Of a DNA stretch of 64,000 nt, positions 21,535 to 34,826 are shown piece by piece (within the stretch, counting starts at the first letter, position 1; every line of letters begins with the position of its first letter). This DNA is from Multifurca ochricompacta (taxonomy: Eukaryota > Basidiomycota > Agaricomycetes > Russulales > Russulaceae). A program made the translations under genes and the position numbers. The stretch covers positions 930,001 through 994,000 of the forward strand of contig WTXG01000003.1 in NCBI GenBank assembly GCA_022496185.1, given 5' to 3'. Below the pieces are notes generated by a model. It did no database searches. It was given only the letters and a program-made list of their open reading frames with translations, and had not been told where the DNA came from.

Positions 21535-24500
21535 ATGGAACCAGAATACGGAACCGACCTTGAAGGAGACGCGCAGTCAGCGCAGCCACCGCCATCCCGG
21601 TCTGCTGACAAGCCAAGGAAACGCCCCACCAAGTCTACTGTCACTGTCACATCCCATCTCCCATCCCCGGACCTCCGTACGTTCTGACTCCGATCAATAC
21701 CAATTCATTCAACTCACTTTCAATCTCTCTCATTCCTCAATCCTTTCCCATACTCATACTCATTCCCATTCCTATACCCATTCCCATACCCATATCCATA
21801 CCCCATATCCCCGTATCATATCATCCTTTTAGCTTCTCGTCCCTCCCTTCTCTCTCACGCACGCGAAGAGCCACAAAGGTCCACTTCTAAGAGGTCACCT
21901 CCTGACTCTCGTCCGGCCCTTGTGCACTCCTTTCCGGCTTCTCAGTTCCCTGTCATGAGCCCTTCCTACCCATCTAATGGCTCTCCCTTTCTTCAATCAC
22001 ATCAAGGCTACCACCACCATGCCTCTACTCCGGGACAATCCAGCAACGGCGTAAATCCTAGCCCTATTACTGGACCGAGCCATCCTGGCCCATATGCTTA
22101 TCCTGTGCACCATGGGCCGTACCCTTCTCACCCTCCTTTCCCTCACTATTCTCCGTATCCTCAGCAAATCATGATGTATGCGCCTCCGCGTCCAAGCGTC
22201 CCGCATGATTCTACTTCTTCTCAGTCTTCCCCAACTGCGAATCAATCACCCGTCCCACTTGGTCAGCTGTCATCAGGCAAGCGGAAGCGGAAGCCCACAG
22301 ATGAGAGCCAAGGAAGAGATCCTGATGGTTCGGAAGAAGCTGCAGGGCTGTCAGGCTCGACCACCAATGTGGTGGTTTCAGGTTCACGGGCTAATACACA
22401 AACCCCGCTACCCCCAGATACAAAGAAGCGTACCAAAACGCAAAGGGCGTGTGATAGCTGCCGTAGCCGCAAAATCCGGTCCGTAGCTCTTTTCTCTCGA
22501 CAGCCATTCGAGTGATCCGTCCCATTTCGTATTCCACCGGCATGACGTTACCCTTCATCGAATATCGGTCTCAATCTGCATGCTGATCCCAACTTTCATC
22601 GAACAGGTGTGACATCTTGCCGGATTCCGAACCTCCTTTATGCCAACATTGCAAGCAGTACGGGTTCGAGTGCACGTTTTTTCTTCCCATCGCAGAAACC
22701 CGCTTCAAGAAGAAAAAACTAGAGGAAGAAGCAGCAGCAGTTGAGAAAGCACGTCTAGAAAATACAGAGCGACGTGATTCCTCTACACCACTCACAGAAC
22801 CTTCTCGACCGGCTGATGCACGAGTCTATGGTATGGACTCGAGCTTTTAGATCGATCCACCTTGCTTGACATACGATCTTCAATCAGGACCGACGTCCGA
22901 AGCCCATCTCCTTCATTCCAGTGCCACCATACCCTCGCGATTATACGAAAATTACGACGCACGACACCATCATACATGGGAGGTATCTCAAAGTGGTGAC
23001 GGCCTCATCCAAGTCATAGAGCCAAGCGTTGGTGATGCGCCACCTGCCCTGCAGAAACCCATCGATATGCGCATTGATCGCGACGTTATCGAGAAGTTGG
23101 TTAATGCCTACTTCACTGACATTGCCCCCACACTTCCGGTCATCACACAGGCCGAGTTTCTTTCCAACACGTCGCCTCCGCCTATATTACTATATTCTAT
23201 ATGCCTTGTAGCAGCAGCGCGTCGCGAAGTACCCCAGAGTGTATTCGACGCAATACGTTATGCCGTCAATACGGTCATTAAAGCGGAAGACGTCCTTTCG
23301 ACTGCTTCAATCGTCAACGTTCAGAGCTTGTTGATCCTATGCATGGTTGGGGATTGTCACTCACAGTTTGTACCGAATGCTCTGTCTGCTCTATGGATCC
23401 GATTGGGAACTGCAATAAGGATGGTACGTGGAAATGGATGATGACCCTCGGCTCTTCCCTAGTCCTGGGGCGCATTGGCTTACGCTGGATTACAGGCTCA
23501 AGACTTGGGTCTCCATCGCGCGGAAGCGGTAAAGCAGAGTATCGAAATGCGGCGCAGGTTATGGGGAGCATGTCTCATCAGTGACCGATGGTAACTCTTC
23601 AAAATTTTTCCCCGTGACACTAGCCCACGTCATGGCATTTTTGGTTCCTTTGCTCACGACATCCATCATAGGGTGAGCTTGTCATACGGACACCCATACA
23701 TGATCGACGTCAATGATTGTGATTCCCGATTGCCGTCATCTGGCTCGCCTCATGACCTATACGTGGACGAATTAGTCAGACTTAGCATTCTCCTTGGCCG
23801 AGTATTGAAAACCATCTATAGGTATGGTCCACCTTTCAAAGCTGGCCCCTTCCATGAAGCTTATTCGATGAACTTAGCCCAGCTGGACTAATGAACACAA
23901 GCGACGAGGCGCTTGCCGCACTACTTGCGGATATTGAGAACTGGAAGAAGAACTTGCCTCCCAGTTTACAATTCCGAGGTCCGGACACGCCCGTTTCTGC
24001 AGGCGAGTAGTGTATACACTTGGCCTAACATGTGGCTCTGAGCACCGGCTGGACAGGCGTGCTTTTCCTTCTGTACTCTTGCGTTTTAATGATCTTCTGG
24101 CGCGTCTTCATGCGAATCTCATATTCGTGCCCGGAACACCTCAAGTTTTCCCTCACCATTGAAAGCTGGACTAATCTCGTTGAATTAACGGGCGATGCCA
24201 TCGATTGGCTGGACCGAAACGACAAATCGTATGACGTGTGGATGTTAGTAGCATACGCCGCGACTTCCTGCGCGTTGGTCCAGGTCCGTGTAGTGCATAC
24301 CCCGATCTCTTGCCGAATACTCATTTTGACTTATCAAACAGTATCACACGTGGGCGCGTCGTCAGGACCAACATGCTGCGGTGAAACTTAAAAAGTTGCG
24401 CGATTGTGTCCGTCGGTGGGAAAAGTCGCTTTCACCAGACCACATGTCAGCGCGGCGGAAAGTTGGTCTCGTTAGCATTTTGATAAGCGATCACCTGACA

Positions 24501-25370
24501 TGTTATTCAGACAGCAGAGATCATCGCATTACTGTATGAGGCGACACAAGGGCCTCCGTTACAGATGGAGCGTCCTGCGTTGAACCCCACAAGCAACGTG
24601 ACGGCCAAGAAGCCGCCCCCTCTTGGTGGGTTGTCATACGAGAAAGACCCGAGCCGACCTGGTGGAGGTGTATTTGTTGCGCATGGGAAGGTTAAAGGGG
24701 CATACCCAGAAGTAGCACCTGGTATGATCATTGAGAGTCACAGCGATGAAGAAGACGAGGGTGAGGTCACGTCCATGTTGTCCGAGGAGGACAGGCTTAC
24801 GCAGGGCGCAGATGGTGTGCCATTGGCGGAGGCTCAGGACCATGAGGACGAAACACGACCCGGCACAACGCAGGATGCGAACGCGAACGTGAACCCGGTG
24901 CTGAACGTGGGCGGGATGCCTGGCAGTGAAAATGTGCATGTGATGAACCTGTTGGACTCTGCCCCTGCATCTACGAGAGCACTGGAACAGTTTGCATTGG
25001 CAGACAACAACTGGTTGGATGGTATCCCTGGTGGCATGTTTGATTGGGGTATGTGTATTCTATGATGAATGATTCTACTGAAATGAAAACATTCACAGGC
25101 CAGTGGGACGAGTTTTTCTTAAGGTTGGGAAGCAGCGGAATTGCGCCGGGGGCATTGGGTGGGAGTGAAGTTGGGGTTGGACCAGAGAAGCCGGGTGAAG
25201 GAACAGGAGCAAAAGTAGGAGTAGGAGCAGGAGCAGGAGCAGAACCAGGAGCAGGAGCAGGAGCAGGAGCAGAACCAGGAACAGGAGCAGGAGCAGGAAC
25301 CAGCCAGGTTGTGGAGGGAAGTTCAGAAAATCAAAGTCGAACAACCCGGGATGTTCCTCCTCAAAGTTAA
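21535..25370 (+). CDS. Zn2Cys6 fungal transcription factor
   Basis: This is a nuclear binuclear-zinc-cluster regulator. Exon 1 starts MEPEYGTDLEGDAQS. A Pro/His/Ser-rich region (QSHQGYHHHASTPGQSS) precedes the basic stretch KKRTKTQRACDSCRSRKIR. An intron then joins CDILPDSEPPLCQHCKQYG, so the six cysteines follow C-x2-C-x6-C-x11-C-x2-C-x6-C. A coiled coil (RFKKKKLEEEAAAVEKARLE) comes next. The fungal-specific transcription factor domain follows: LVNAYFTDIAPTLPVITQAEF, LLYSICLVAAARREVPQS, ALWIRLGTAIRM, AESVKQSIEMRRRLWGACL and SLTYG/SYGHPYMIDVNDCD, then LVRLSILLGRVLKTIY. The C-terminus is acidic and then rich in Gly-Ala (GAGAGAEPG repeats). Targets are unknown; XlnR/Cut8-type names would be guesses. 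About eight introns. The AGC-repeat tail at 25204-25300 may vary between strains. Confidence 0.93.
25204..25300 (+). repeat. GGAGCA hexamer repeat encoding Gly-Ala-rich tail
   Basis: Roughly a dozen imperfect 6-bp units (GGAGCA, GGAGTA, AACCA variants) inside the last exon of the zinc-cluster gene. In frame they encode Gly-Ala repeats broken by Glu-Pro. A 6-nt period keeps the reading frame when copy number changes. Confidence 0.85.
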
Positions 25371-25550
25371 TAGTGTTAGTTGTTAGTTAGTTGGTAGTTT
25401 AATTCATTTCATTTTCATATAGAATATATTTCCATATTTCCTATATTTTTCTTTCTTTCAACTTTCCCTTCGTTCGTTCGACTTTCGACGACTTGTTGCA
25501 CGCGGTACTTCGGTTCTTCTTCATCTTCATCTTCTTCGTCATTCTTTCCG

Positions 25551-25580
25551 TTCATTCATTCATTCATTCATTCATTCATC
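25551..25580 (+). repeat. (TTCA)n tetranucleotide repeat
   Basis: Seven copies of TTCA lie 34 bp before the LIM gene start codon, in a pyrimidine-rich leader that also has TTCTTC runs. Probably part of the 5' UTR or core promoter. Confidence 0.85.
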
Positions 25581-25613
25581 ATCTCACATTCTTTTTATTT
25601 TCTTAATTAAACT

Positions 25614-28289
25614 ATGGCTCAGCTTGCTTCTAATCCTCCCCAACAAGATTCACGTATATCACAAGTCCTTCCTACAGTAAAATGCTCTTCTTGTAACCTT
25701 CCGGTCCCATTCGACAAACTTAGTGACCACGTCTGCCCACCCATCACATCCTCATCCCCGTCCCCACCCTCACCCTCATCCCCATCCCTCCCTTCTAATA
25801 TCCATAGTGACCGTGACCTAAAACCCGCCCCGCCACAGCTCACGCTACAGACAATCTTCCTATCTCCGATTCCGAACCTAGCACTTCACAGCCCTATGCC
25901 TATCGACAAACGTTCTCCCAAGAAAGCGTCCACAAGTCCGCAAGATCTGCGCCTTTATGACAGAACCCGCCTTCTAAATAATCCCAGTCCCGTCCCGTCC
26001 AGGGGTGCTCCAAGTCCTGCTCCTTCAAGGGGTGGTGTTCGCAGTCCGGGTCCCTTCAGCCCGACGACAATCCCTATCCCTATCTCTCCAACACAGGGTC
26101 CATTCTCGCCAGCCTCCTCAGCACGTCAACCAACTTCCCACTACCCCGGAACTGCTTCCCGCCTTCCTTCCGTTAATCGGGGCATGTCTCTGCCTGAGGT
26201 AGCTTGGAATGTCGTTCCCACCTATCCCCAACCTGGCGGCGTCCGCATACAATCGAACGCAAACGCACGCACCCTACCTTCTTTCGATGCTCGATCCCCC
26301 ACAAAACGTCATCCTTCTGTTCCACAGTCTTCTCTAGTTCCAGCCCCTCAGAGTGCTTATGATCTGCGCGCAGCGCGTATCCCTAGCCACCCAAATCATC
26401 CTTCTCGGTCTCCTGCTTCTCCTGCTCCGTCTAACTATTCTTCTCATCACTTCATGGGGCCTGAGATAGACACCAAATCGGGCGGTGTAGCTGGCATGGC
26501 TGGTGTGGGACGCAGAGGCTTCGCAGCTGCTGCTCGCGCTGCGATGTTTGCCACTTCTCCCATTCTTCACTTCCATCCACACACATCAGAGGCGCCTGCC
26601 TCCTGGGTTCCTGCGCCCCCCTCTCCGGAAGCTACGAGTAGCGGGAGAGTTAATCCACCTCCTCTAGATACTCGGTATTCACCCACCGGTACGTCATTCA
26701 TTTCACGTCTCTTTTTTATATTAGGCGCTCATATGTATTACTTCCTACGTGCTTCTTGGCGCTTCATGGTTCCACTTCTGTCGTCATGTTTTTAATATGT
26801 GGCTTATGTTCCTCATCTTTTCCCTCAGCAGCGCCACACGTGCCCTACTCGCTTTCTGCATTCCCCAACTCACCTCCCCATCATTCTCAGGATTTTCGGT
26901 CCTTTCCAAACATTCCACCGTCACCATCGGTTTCCCCAACCCCATCCGCAACACTGCCACCCCACGGACGTGAAAGCAGTGCAACCGTCAAGCCGTCGTC
27001 GATACCTTTCCCTGTCAAGCCATCCAATCATTCTAAGCTCTCTGACACATCTGGCCCTTTGACCCCCACTTCTCCCACTAGATCATCCTTCTCTCCTTCC
27101 GAGAAATTCTCCCAGAAAAGAGCCGTGGTACCTGGAGATAACATTAAAGTTGTAACCCAAGACGACGCGAATTCCTCATTCCTCAGGCAGGCTTCGGAAG
27201 ACGAAGAATCTGAGTTTGGCGGACTCGCGTACGCCCAAAGCGATGGGTCAGATGATGACGCCCTCATTGTGCGTGGGATGAGTCACACCCCAGCCCGAGT
27301 GCACGCCAGCCCGTCCGTTACATCGTCTGCATACTCTGACGACGATCTGCCACGAGGCGAGCAGAATTCAATGGAAGATGGCTTTGACATAGCTATGGCT
27401 GCACTCCTACGTTCTCCAACCTCTACGGACGAACTCCTGTCACCGACTTCACCCGCAATACCTGTGCATCGGCATCGAAACCCCCGATGCGTTCTCTGAC
27501 GTCACCCACGCAGCGTGACTCGTCCACACTGGGGGGTGTCATTGGCCGACGAGGAGGCACAATTTCCGGTGCGATTGGCCGTAGCTCTGAGATGTCGAGG
27601 AAGGAGAGACTGTCGGGGGAGTCGAGTGCGAGCGGTCTTGTTAGGTACCGCCAGGAGGCACTGACGTGTATGCGGTGCTCCAAAGGTATTGAAGATAAGA
27701 GATGGATCCGCATGGAGAATGGGAGAGGCGTGCTGTGCGACAAATGCTGGAAGAATATGTATCTGCCGAAGGTATGAGACGGTGTTTCGTCTCTGTCTTC
27801 TTTTCATATGATGATAGCTCATGATCACCTCATAGTGCCGCCGCTGTAACTTACCTATAGAGAAGCAGGCGGTGTCATCCTCAGACGGCCAACTCAAAGG
27901 GAAGTACCATCGTGATTGCTTCAACTGCCATACCTGCTACGTAGGTTTTCTCCAGCTTTTTCTAATGTCCGTGTTACTTACTGTCGGCCATATCGCAGAA
28001 ACCCTTCCCAGACAAAACATTCTATGTCTTTGATGGGAAGCCTTTCTGCGACTATCACTATCACGAGGCGAACAACTCTCTGTGTGCTGCACCGGATTGC
28101 GGGCGGCCTATTGAGGGCCCCTGCGCGGTGTCACATGCAGGCGACCGATATCACCCGGAGCACCTTACCTGTGAGTGTGAAGAGGAAGAGAGCGGTAGGA
28201 GGTGCGACGAACGGCTCGTTGATTATTGGGAAATTGAAGGCCGCATGCTTTGCGAGCGTCACGTGCGGCGGATGGTCGAACAGACCTGA
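25614..28289 (+). CDS. LIM-domain protein with long disordered N-terminus
   Basis: LIM domains are paired zinc fingers for protein-protein contacts, often at actin structures or polarity sites in fungi. The N-terminus has a CxxC motif (TVKCSSCNLPVPFDKLSDHVC), then hundreds of Ser/Pro-rich residues. After an intron near 26690-26827 the chain continues PHVPYSLSAFPNSPPHH. The LIM region begins RYRQEALTCMRCSKGIEDKRW with VLCDKCWKNMYLPK, then CRRCNLPIEKQ, YHRDCFNCHTC, CDYHYHEANNSLCAAPDCG, GDRYHPEHLTCEC and MLCERHVRRMV, making about three LIM domains with short introns between them. A frame change near 27481-27486 can be a 50-bp intron (27463-27512) or a missing C in a C run. After the TGA at 28287-28289 the +2 frame reads GFDNFGKSADSRAMKRK to a stop at 28379-28381, so the true end may be there. 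Confidence 0.82.
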
Positions 28290-28870
28290 TCGGCGTCGGG
28301 TTCGATAACTTCGGGAAGAGCGCAGATTCGAGAGCGATGAAGCGTAAGACCCAGTTCATTGATATCGCAGGGCTCCGGTAGTGCGCATGTGAGTCTTGCC
28401 TCTGTTTTTTCGACTGCAAAATGTTGAGCATGGTTTTTGCGCCTTCAAAGAGCTCGACGTGGACTGACCACATGAGAGCACATCGACCGACCGTTGAAGA
28501 CGCAGTTGGACTACCTCCCTTAACCTACACGATTTTATTACGACTCAACGTTCCGGACTATTGATTACCTACCTATCTTTTCTTTTTCTTTTTTTTTGGG
28601 TAACTAATTCATTTCATGTTATGTGACGGAGGGTAATAGGACGCAAGTTGTAACGGGTTCTGCCCATTTATACCCCTTCGCCCTTCCCCGTGCTTCATTT
28701 ACCATTATATCATACTATTTTTGTCGTGTATACTTGCGACAGCTTTGATCGGCGTATCATAGGATACCTTTAGGTTTCTGGGACAATATGTATTATAAAT
28801 TTATATATACGGGCCCTACTACTTGTGGACTTCTTGGCTGAAGTTGAAGCAGTTGGAACTCGTCATTTTT

Positions 28871-31800
28871 TCAACCGCCAAGCCACAACAACCTCTTGAC
28901 GCCATATTCCATCTTTGCGTACATAGTTGTCGTCTTCCGTGCCTCTGCCAGGCTGGATTGTCACCATTATTGACCATGGTCAGCAGAAGAACAAGTGGGG
29001 GGGAGGGGATTCGGAGAAGCGCATTCACAGACCTGATGATATCATCCTGACGGACAAGTGGTAGAGCATCCCCCTTTCCAGAGTTCATGCCAGAGTTCAT
29101 GCCAGCACCAGCGTCCCTACACGCACGCACGATAGCGTCGACCATAAGATCAACAGCCTCCCGGCACGTCCTTGCTCCCGCTAGATCGTCCAGCGCGGGC
29201 TCGACGAACGTGCTGCCCTCGCGCTGTGTGCGGGCGGGATCGATTGGGAGCGCCTTGAACGCGGCGAAACTCGTGCTTCCAGAATTATCGCCTGTGGTCG
29301 TCTCTAGGGACGGTGGTGTGGTACTCGAGAGCAGACGCGAAAGGCGGGAGAGCGGTGGCGGCCGGTGCTTCGAGGGTGGCGCTGACACTTGGGTGGGAAC
29401 GGGAATTGATACTGCTGGTTTATTCGCATCGAATAATTTAGGAGATGCGGATAACCGACTTGGAGATTCGCTGGTTCGAGCAGAGTGAATGTTGTGCCTT
29501 GTGGGAGAGATGCTAGACCTCCCAATGAACCTGCTAGTCTTGCTCGTGGACTCAGTTGGCCTGACTGGCGAGGATGGGTTCTCAATGCTATTGCGCACAG
29601 AATAGCTCGTCAGGCGTGTCAACTGGCGCCCATTGTGCCACTCAACAGTGAACCCTGCATTCTGAATGGGATCTCGAGACGCCTCCTCTAGAGGGGAGAC
29701 AATGTATGCGCCTGTGTTGCAGTGAGTGGGAACGAAATGATCCATTAAAGAGCGGGAATACCTTTGGTAATGCAAACGACGTCATGAAGGGGAATACGGG
29801 TCGAAATCTTTACTTTCTCTAGGTTGTAGTCGTAGCTCTGGAAAAAAGTGACTGAGTGATGAAAGTCAAAAACAGTCGGCGCTTACTATAACATATAAAG
29901 CGACAGCGGACTGAGGCGGGAATCAAGGAAGGGAAGCAAAAAAACATTCGCATTGACGGACCAAGAGCATGACCTTCTCTTCGAACTTCTCTCCTAGTTT
30001 TGTGTTCAGCGCCGTCGGGGAGAACAAGGTCCATCCTGACAACAACTTTTCCCCCTCTTCTAGGACGCGTGAGACACAGGTTGCGACAGCGTCGGCTCGA
30101 ATGTTCGACAAACGTATGAGTTCGCGCGGATCAGTTGACCGTAATTTCAACAAGAACTCTGAAAAAACTGATAGAGTGCGGAAGCCAAGCACATAGTCAA
30201 TGACAGCTTGACAAAACCAGTCGCTGAACGTCGAGGTGTACATTCTTCACAAAGCATGTAAATGAGCACAATAATGGCGATAGGAAGAGAGGTCATCAGT
30301 CACCTCGCTAACGAGTTAATCCCATCATTCAACAATCCTCCAAGATCACGCTTCCCCGTTCTGTCAAGTGGAAAGAGTTCAAAACGTTTTAAGTAGTTTC
30401 GCCTAATAATACTACCTCGTGAAGTCGCTCTATATAAAGGCGATCAACTATCAAGAAGCCATGATGATTTTTCACTTACCTTAAGGGCCGACGTTCCTGC
30501 GCTGTTCCTGAGATGAGCATGTGTTTTAAGCTGGGATGGCTGAACGTACTAGCATCGACTGATGGCATCGCCATTGTTCGCCCACACTAATGATACGATC
30601 AACACCCAGATGGACACGTGAACATACAGTGTCGTACCATCATTGAAGACAATATCAATTTCCGTCCGCCCATTTTCGGAAGGGTTCCACAAAGCAAGAG
30701 CGAGCAACTGCCGATTTAGTACGTGCCGAGCAAATGCGGACTGCATTGTTTGTGAGCCCAACAAGGCTGATACAACAGACATTACTGGCCTGCACGACAT
30801 TTGTCCGGTCCAAGCAATCAATGCAATTGACACGGTACACGCCTCTCTGTTGGGACAGCATGAGCTGGCCAGATATCCACAGAAACCTGGTACAAGGACG
30901 TAGTTAAGTAGATTATGGCTAAATGCTAGGTCTTCTACTCACCCTTGGGACTCGAATAGCCGTTCAAGCTGAGTGACAAGCTTCGAGATGTTCTCGTATC
31001 TACCTGACGTGAGGGCCTCTGCCAAACAACACCACAAAATGGACGCACTTCATACCCTTAGTCTCCGCGTGGAAATCATATTGGCAGTATCTTTTACACA
31101 ATCAGTGCACTCTGACTGCAGTTCCCATAACACATACTTTACATCTGGCAGCTGTACTTCTTCAATGTATTCACGATACGCATTAGTGATAACCCCTTCT
31201 TTCCCATGTTGTTCTGCTAAATTTACGATGGTCTGGGAACTCGTGATGATTTTCATGCATGGTGCTCGTTGTCAGGATACGTACATGGGGTCCATATGTG
31301 CGCAGTGTCCGCTCGAAATGGTGAGTTAACGCCCTCACGTTCTGCTGGTGCGTTGTTCCTGAGGATAGCTGAGGCGGGGGCTTGAGGCCAGCACTCGACT
31401 GGGTCCAAAACAATGGAACTATGAACAGTGAACAGCTTGATTCACCTAAGGTAAGGGGGATAACTCACTCGACCCTCTGATCTGAACATAGCTGAAGATA
31501 TTGGTGACTTTCTCGCGCTAAGGGCGAGAAGAAAGCAAGCGTCAGTGTCGCTCAGCTGCTTGGAGTTACGTACATCCACTCGAGCGATAGTTTCTGTCTC
31601 AACGAAGTTGGCAACATGAGCTTCATCGTCTACACCCCGACGTTGATACCGAAGGCCAGCGCGATCCCGAGAACGTCGAGACATTATGATATAGTCTACA
31701 TGTGTGGTGTCTCCGTATCCTGATGGCTCTGGATCTTGCGGAACTGCAAACGAGGAGACTTGGAAGAAGCCTTGTACGAGTGGCAGTATGTACGGGTGCA

Positions 31801-33298
31801 GCTAGTGAGTCCGGAAATAAGTAAGAGCCAAGCCCTTGGAATGAAATAGTACTCCGGCATCGATGAACGGTTTGGAAAGATGTTCATTCCACCAGAACTG
31901 CCGATCCACTCGACGCCACAATGGAAGAGTAGATAGAGGCTCTGCCAAAACATCAACTTTCTCTCCAATAGCGACGGACTGGGCCATTGAATCCAGAGCA
32001 TTTAGTTCGGTGAGTAGAGCATTTTGCTTTTGGGTTTTGGCAATCTGCTCCTGCTTGTGTTGCAAGGAACGCGTTATGTCTGGGACGGCTTTGATGAGCA
32101 AAGTTACTAAGACTGAGACGGAGATGGATTAGATTATTACCAAAGTCGTAAGCGAAATACATTTCTCCCTTTGCGAACTCCTTAACAGTCTGTCGGAGGA
32201 TCTTCGCTTCTAGTTCGGAGTATTTCTCCTTAATGGTGGCGGGCTCGGGAGCAGCAGTCTCGATAATCTCGCTCAGTACTTGTTCTTGTTCGGGTTCGTG
32301 CATACCTTCATGAATGAGAGTGTCTAAAGGCTGAGTTTCTTCCTCCTCCTCTCCAGGACAACTCTTGGAATCATTTCTTTTAGGGAGCCTATTCCAGAAC
32401 GACAAGCGATCGGCTAACGCTTTTGCAACTGGAGCCACAGAGAATTCAGACGATACAGAGGAAGCACCAGAGGAGGTCACTGAAGCAGCAGGAGATCGTG
32501 ACCTTTCAAGCTTGAGCTTGGAGAACTCGTCGACAACCACAGGGGTCATCACCTTGACTTCGTGCTCATCCGCAAATTTGACACGAATTCCCACCTCATC
32601 AGGGGTTCCGACATCATCCCCACCCCCGCGAGGGAGTTCTCGGGACGGGCTCACAACCAGGGACATGCGAGAAATTGCGGCATTACTCCGCGCGACGGCG
32701 CTGGTGATAGACTCGGCTTGTCGAAACTCATTAAGGGGTATAGCTGTGACGTCTTTGACGGCATATATTTTCCGACTTTTGTCAAGTACTGAACCGATAT
32801 GACCAGAGCAATGAAGCCTGCAGAGCAAGAGGACTCACTGTGGCCGACATCCAACTTGGACGTAATGACGAGTAGATACGATTCTGTGCAGACAGCCATA
32901 TATTAAAAAAAAAATAGAGAGAAAATTGGAGATGAGTTACCGGTGAACAGCTCAAGAATACCAACGATGCCATAAACAACTACGGCTGCCGTCCAGCTAG
33001 GTTCCGCTGCTTTCTGCCCGGCTTCTCGAAGTTCCTCAACCTTGGGTACCTTACCCCAAGCGATACGGACATAATGACTCAATTCTCTTTGTTGAGCTAC
33101 GTGCGGTCTCAGAAGGAGGCCATCTTGAGTGGGCAAGACGGCGATGTGGTCGTATGGTCGAGGATGGGGAACAGGAGGTACAACGAACTTTGGCTGAAGA
33201 GTAGGCGTCGTGTGGTTAACATGTTCATCGTGAATAGACGCAGAAACCGCTGGAAGAGGATCTTTGGGCGATTTGGACTTGAGAAAAAAGTGCTTCAT
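28871..33298 (-). CDS. Sac-domain phosphoinositide phosphatase with hSac2 domain (INPP5F-like)
   Basis: This enzyme removes phosphate from phosphoinositides, in the Sac2/INPP5F group that acts on PI4P on endosomes. It starts MKHFFLKSKSPKDPLPAVSA and has the N-terminal Sac part YDHIAVLPTQDGLLLRP. A long acidic insert follows (KRNDSKSCPGEEEEETQPLD), then EKYSELEAKILRQTVKEF and GEMYFAYDF. The catalytic P-loop RVNCIDCLDRTNVVQ, with the Cx5R(T/S) signature, is encoded at about 30790-30840. The hSac2 domain is recognised by SDWFCQAVIDYVLGFRT, EGEKLLSGWTLFSPTALNT and LGEKFEEKVMLLVRQ. A Ser-rich tail leads to EARKTTTMYAKMEYGVKRLL before the stop at 28871. There are about 15 introns. It lies 138 bp from the proteasome gene start side. 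No membrane anchor is visible. Confidence 0.9.
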
Positions 33299-33396
33299 GA
33301 TTGTATGCTATGTTATACCTTTGCAATCACAATCGGTAGGTAGGCATCGCCTGTCGCCCATATCAGGAAAGTATGATTATGATAATTGGGCGTTAG

Positions 33397-33417
33397 CACT
33401 ACACTACACTACACTAC
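33397..33417 (+). repeat. (CACTA)n pentanucleotide repeat
   Basis: Four copies of CACTA in the 138-bp gap between the Sac phosphatase start (33298) and the proteasome beta-5 stop (33437). No gene is seen in the gap. Confidence 0.75.
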
Positions 33418-33436
33418 AAACCAAACTCCATCGTAT

Positions 33437-34629
33437 CTATGCGAGCACAGCAAGGCGACTACTAGTGCGTACATCATACCCATACCCACCACTTGGTGCA
33501 CCAGGAACCGCACCAGGTCCATCGTAATGCATTTTCGTAATGTCGTAATTACCTAACAAAAACAGTTGAAGATATGTGGGGAATCGCAGTAGCAGAGACA
33601 ACGTACCAATGAACCTCCAACCATCCTCCTTCACATGATACAAGTTGCAAGTGTTACCAGAGAATGCATCGCGGTGACCAGCGGCGTAAATGCTCCTTCG
33701 TCCAAGCTCTTGAGCCTCCTCATCCGTCAAGTCCCACCGGTAGCCCTGATCGAGAACCCCATATGCAAATGTACTACCTGAACCCACAGAGAACAAGTCG
33801 CCTTTAAGACGCGAGCCATCCGAGTCAACATAGAATATAGTAGGGCCCGTTTTATCCCAACCACAGATCATAGTACCCTGAGGGGTATAAATCATGGCGC
33901 CTTCCATAAGCATGAGAAAGGGACAAAACATACCATGCTAAGGCCCATGCCTTTATAACTGTAGACGAGGTTGCTAAGATATTTGGAAGCAGCTGCAACG
34001 GATATCCTCTCTCTGTTCCTCAATTCATGCAACCGGCACTGGATACCCAGATACGTTTCCCAATACTGACAATCAGCTGCACATGAAGTCAGTAGCCACA
34101 GAAGTACCTGGGAAACATATGAAGGCGCACCTGCACCACCAGCCATTGTCCCAAGAAGGTATGGGTTGATCTCAATAACCTTTTTCACAGTTCCGGACGC
34201 TGTTGCGGGGATTAAGTGCGAATCACATCACTGGAATGAGAATTACCTATGTAGCTCCCTGCAGTAGCACGAGAGTCTACAGCTACGATCACCCCACCTT
34301 GAAACCGGAAAGCAAGGGTGGTAGTTCCGTGCTGGATCTTGATCTTACAGTTGGGGTCAGCGTGATCATCGGTATGAAGCTTCAAGAAAGCTGAGGGCTA
34401 AAATAAAGGTATGACACGCGTGAGATGATTGGCGATGGGAGAGGAGACCTATACAACGCACATCTAGTACAGCGGGGATATTAAAGGCGTGCCCTTTCGC
34501 CAACTGGCCAAATCCAGCTTGTGAACCCCACATAGCAGTTGAGAGATCGCCCTCATCAACAAGATCTTTGGCTCTCTTTATCTCGCTATTAGCATCTGTA
34601 GTCGAAAACTTGCTAACAAACGAGTTCAT
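33437..34629 (-). CDS. PRE2: 20S proteasome subunit beta type-5 (chymotrypsin-like)
   Basis: This is the beta-5 subunit that gives the 20S core its chymotrypsin-like activity. It is made as a precursor: the propeptide starts [19 protein letters not shown]. The autocatalytic site is in [15 protein letters not shown], where cleavage before the first Thr after HG frees the catalytic threonine. Downstream blocks are [36 protein letters not shown] with the adjoining [78 protein letters not shown] and [20 protein letters not shown]. The C-terminus, [15 protein letters not shown], is fungal. About six introns. It is divergent from UBC9 with 197 bp between starts. Confidence 0.96.
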
Positions 34630-34672
34630 AGTGCCGTTCGACGTGTGCGTGTTGGCAGTCAGTTAAACAGTC

Positions 34673-34702
34673 GTTCTTCGTTCTTCGTTCTTCGTTCTTC
34701 GT
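34673..34702 (+). repeat. GTTCTTC heptamer repeat in divergent promoter
   Basis: Just over four copies of a 7-bp unit lie between the divergent PRE2 (start 34629) and UBC9 (start 34827) genes. The regular spacing may be a mutation-prone microsatellite or a cluster of factor sites; nothing in the sequence decides. Confidence 0.75.
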
Positions 34703-34826
34703 TACAAGGTGCCGCGTCAGCGTTCCCGTGACCCATGGGGTCGCCTAGTGGCTGACTAAGCGCGAAGGTCATCGACCAGTGTCATTACACACTTTCCATT
34801 TACCATTTACAAACCCATTTACAACG

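Noticed and set aside
21020..21535. A 171-codon open frame on the plus strand upstream of the zinc-cluster gene
   Set aside because: It is made of Val/Phe/Ser low complexity from pyrimidine-rich DNA and the CAA run; it is a 5' leader by position.
27463..27512. A frame slip in the LIM gene counted as proof of a sequence error
   Set aside because: A 50-bp GT-AG intron also restores the frame here, so this site alone does not prove an error. I list it only as part of the pattern.
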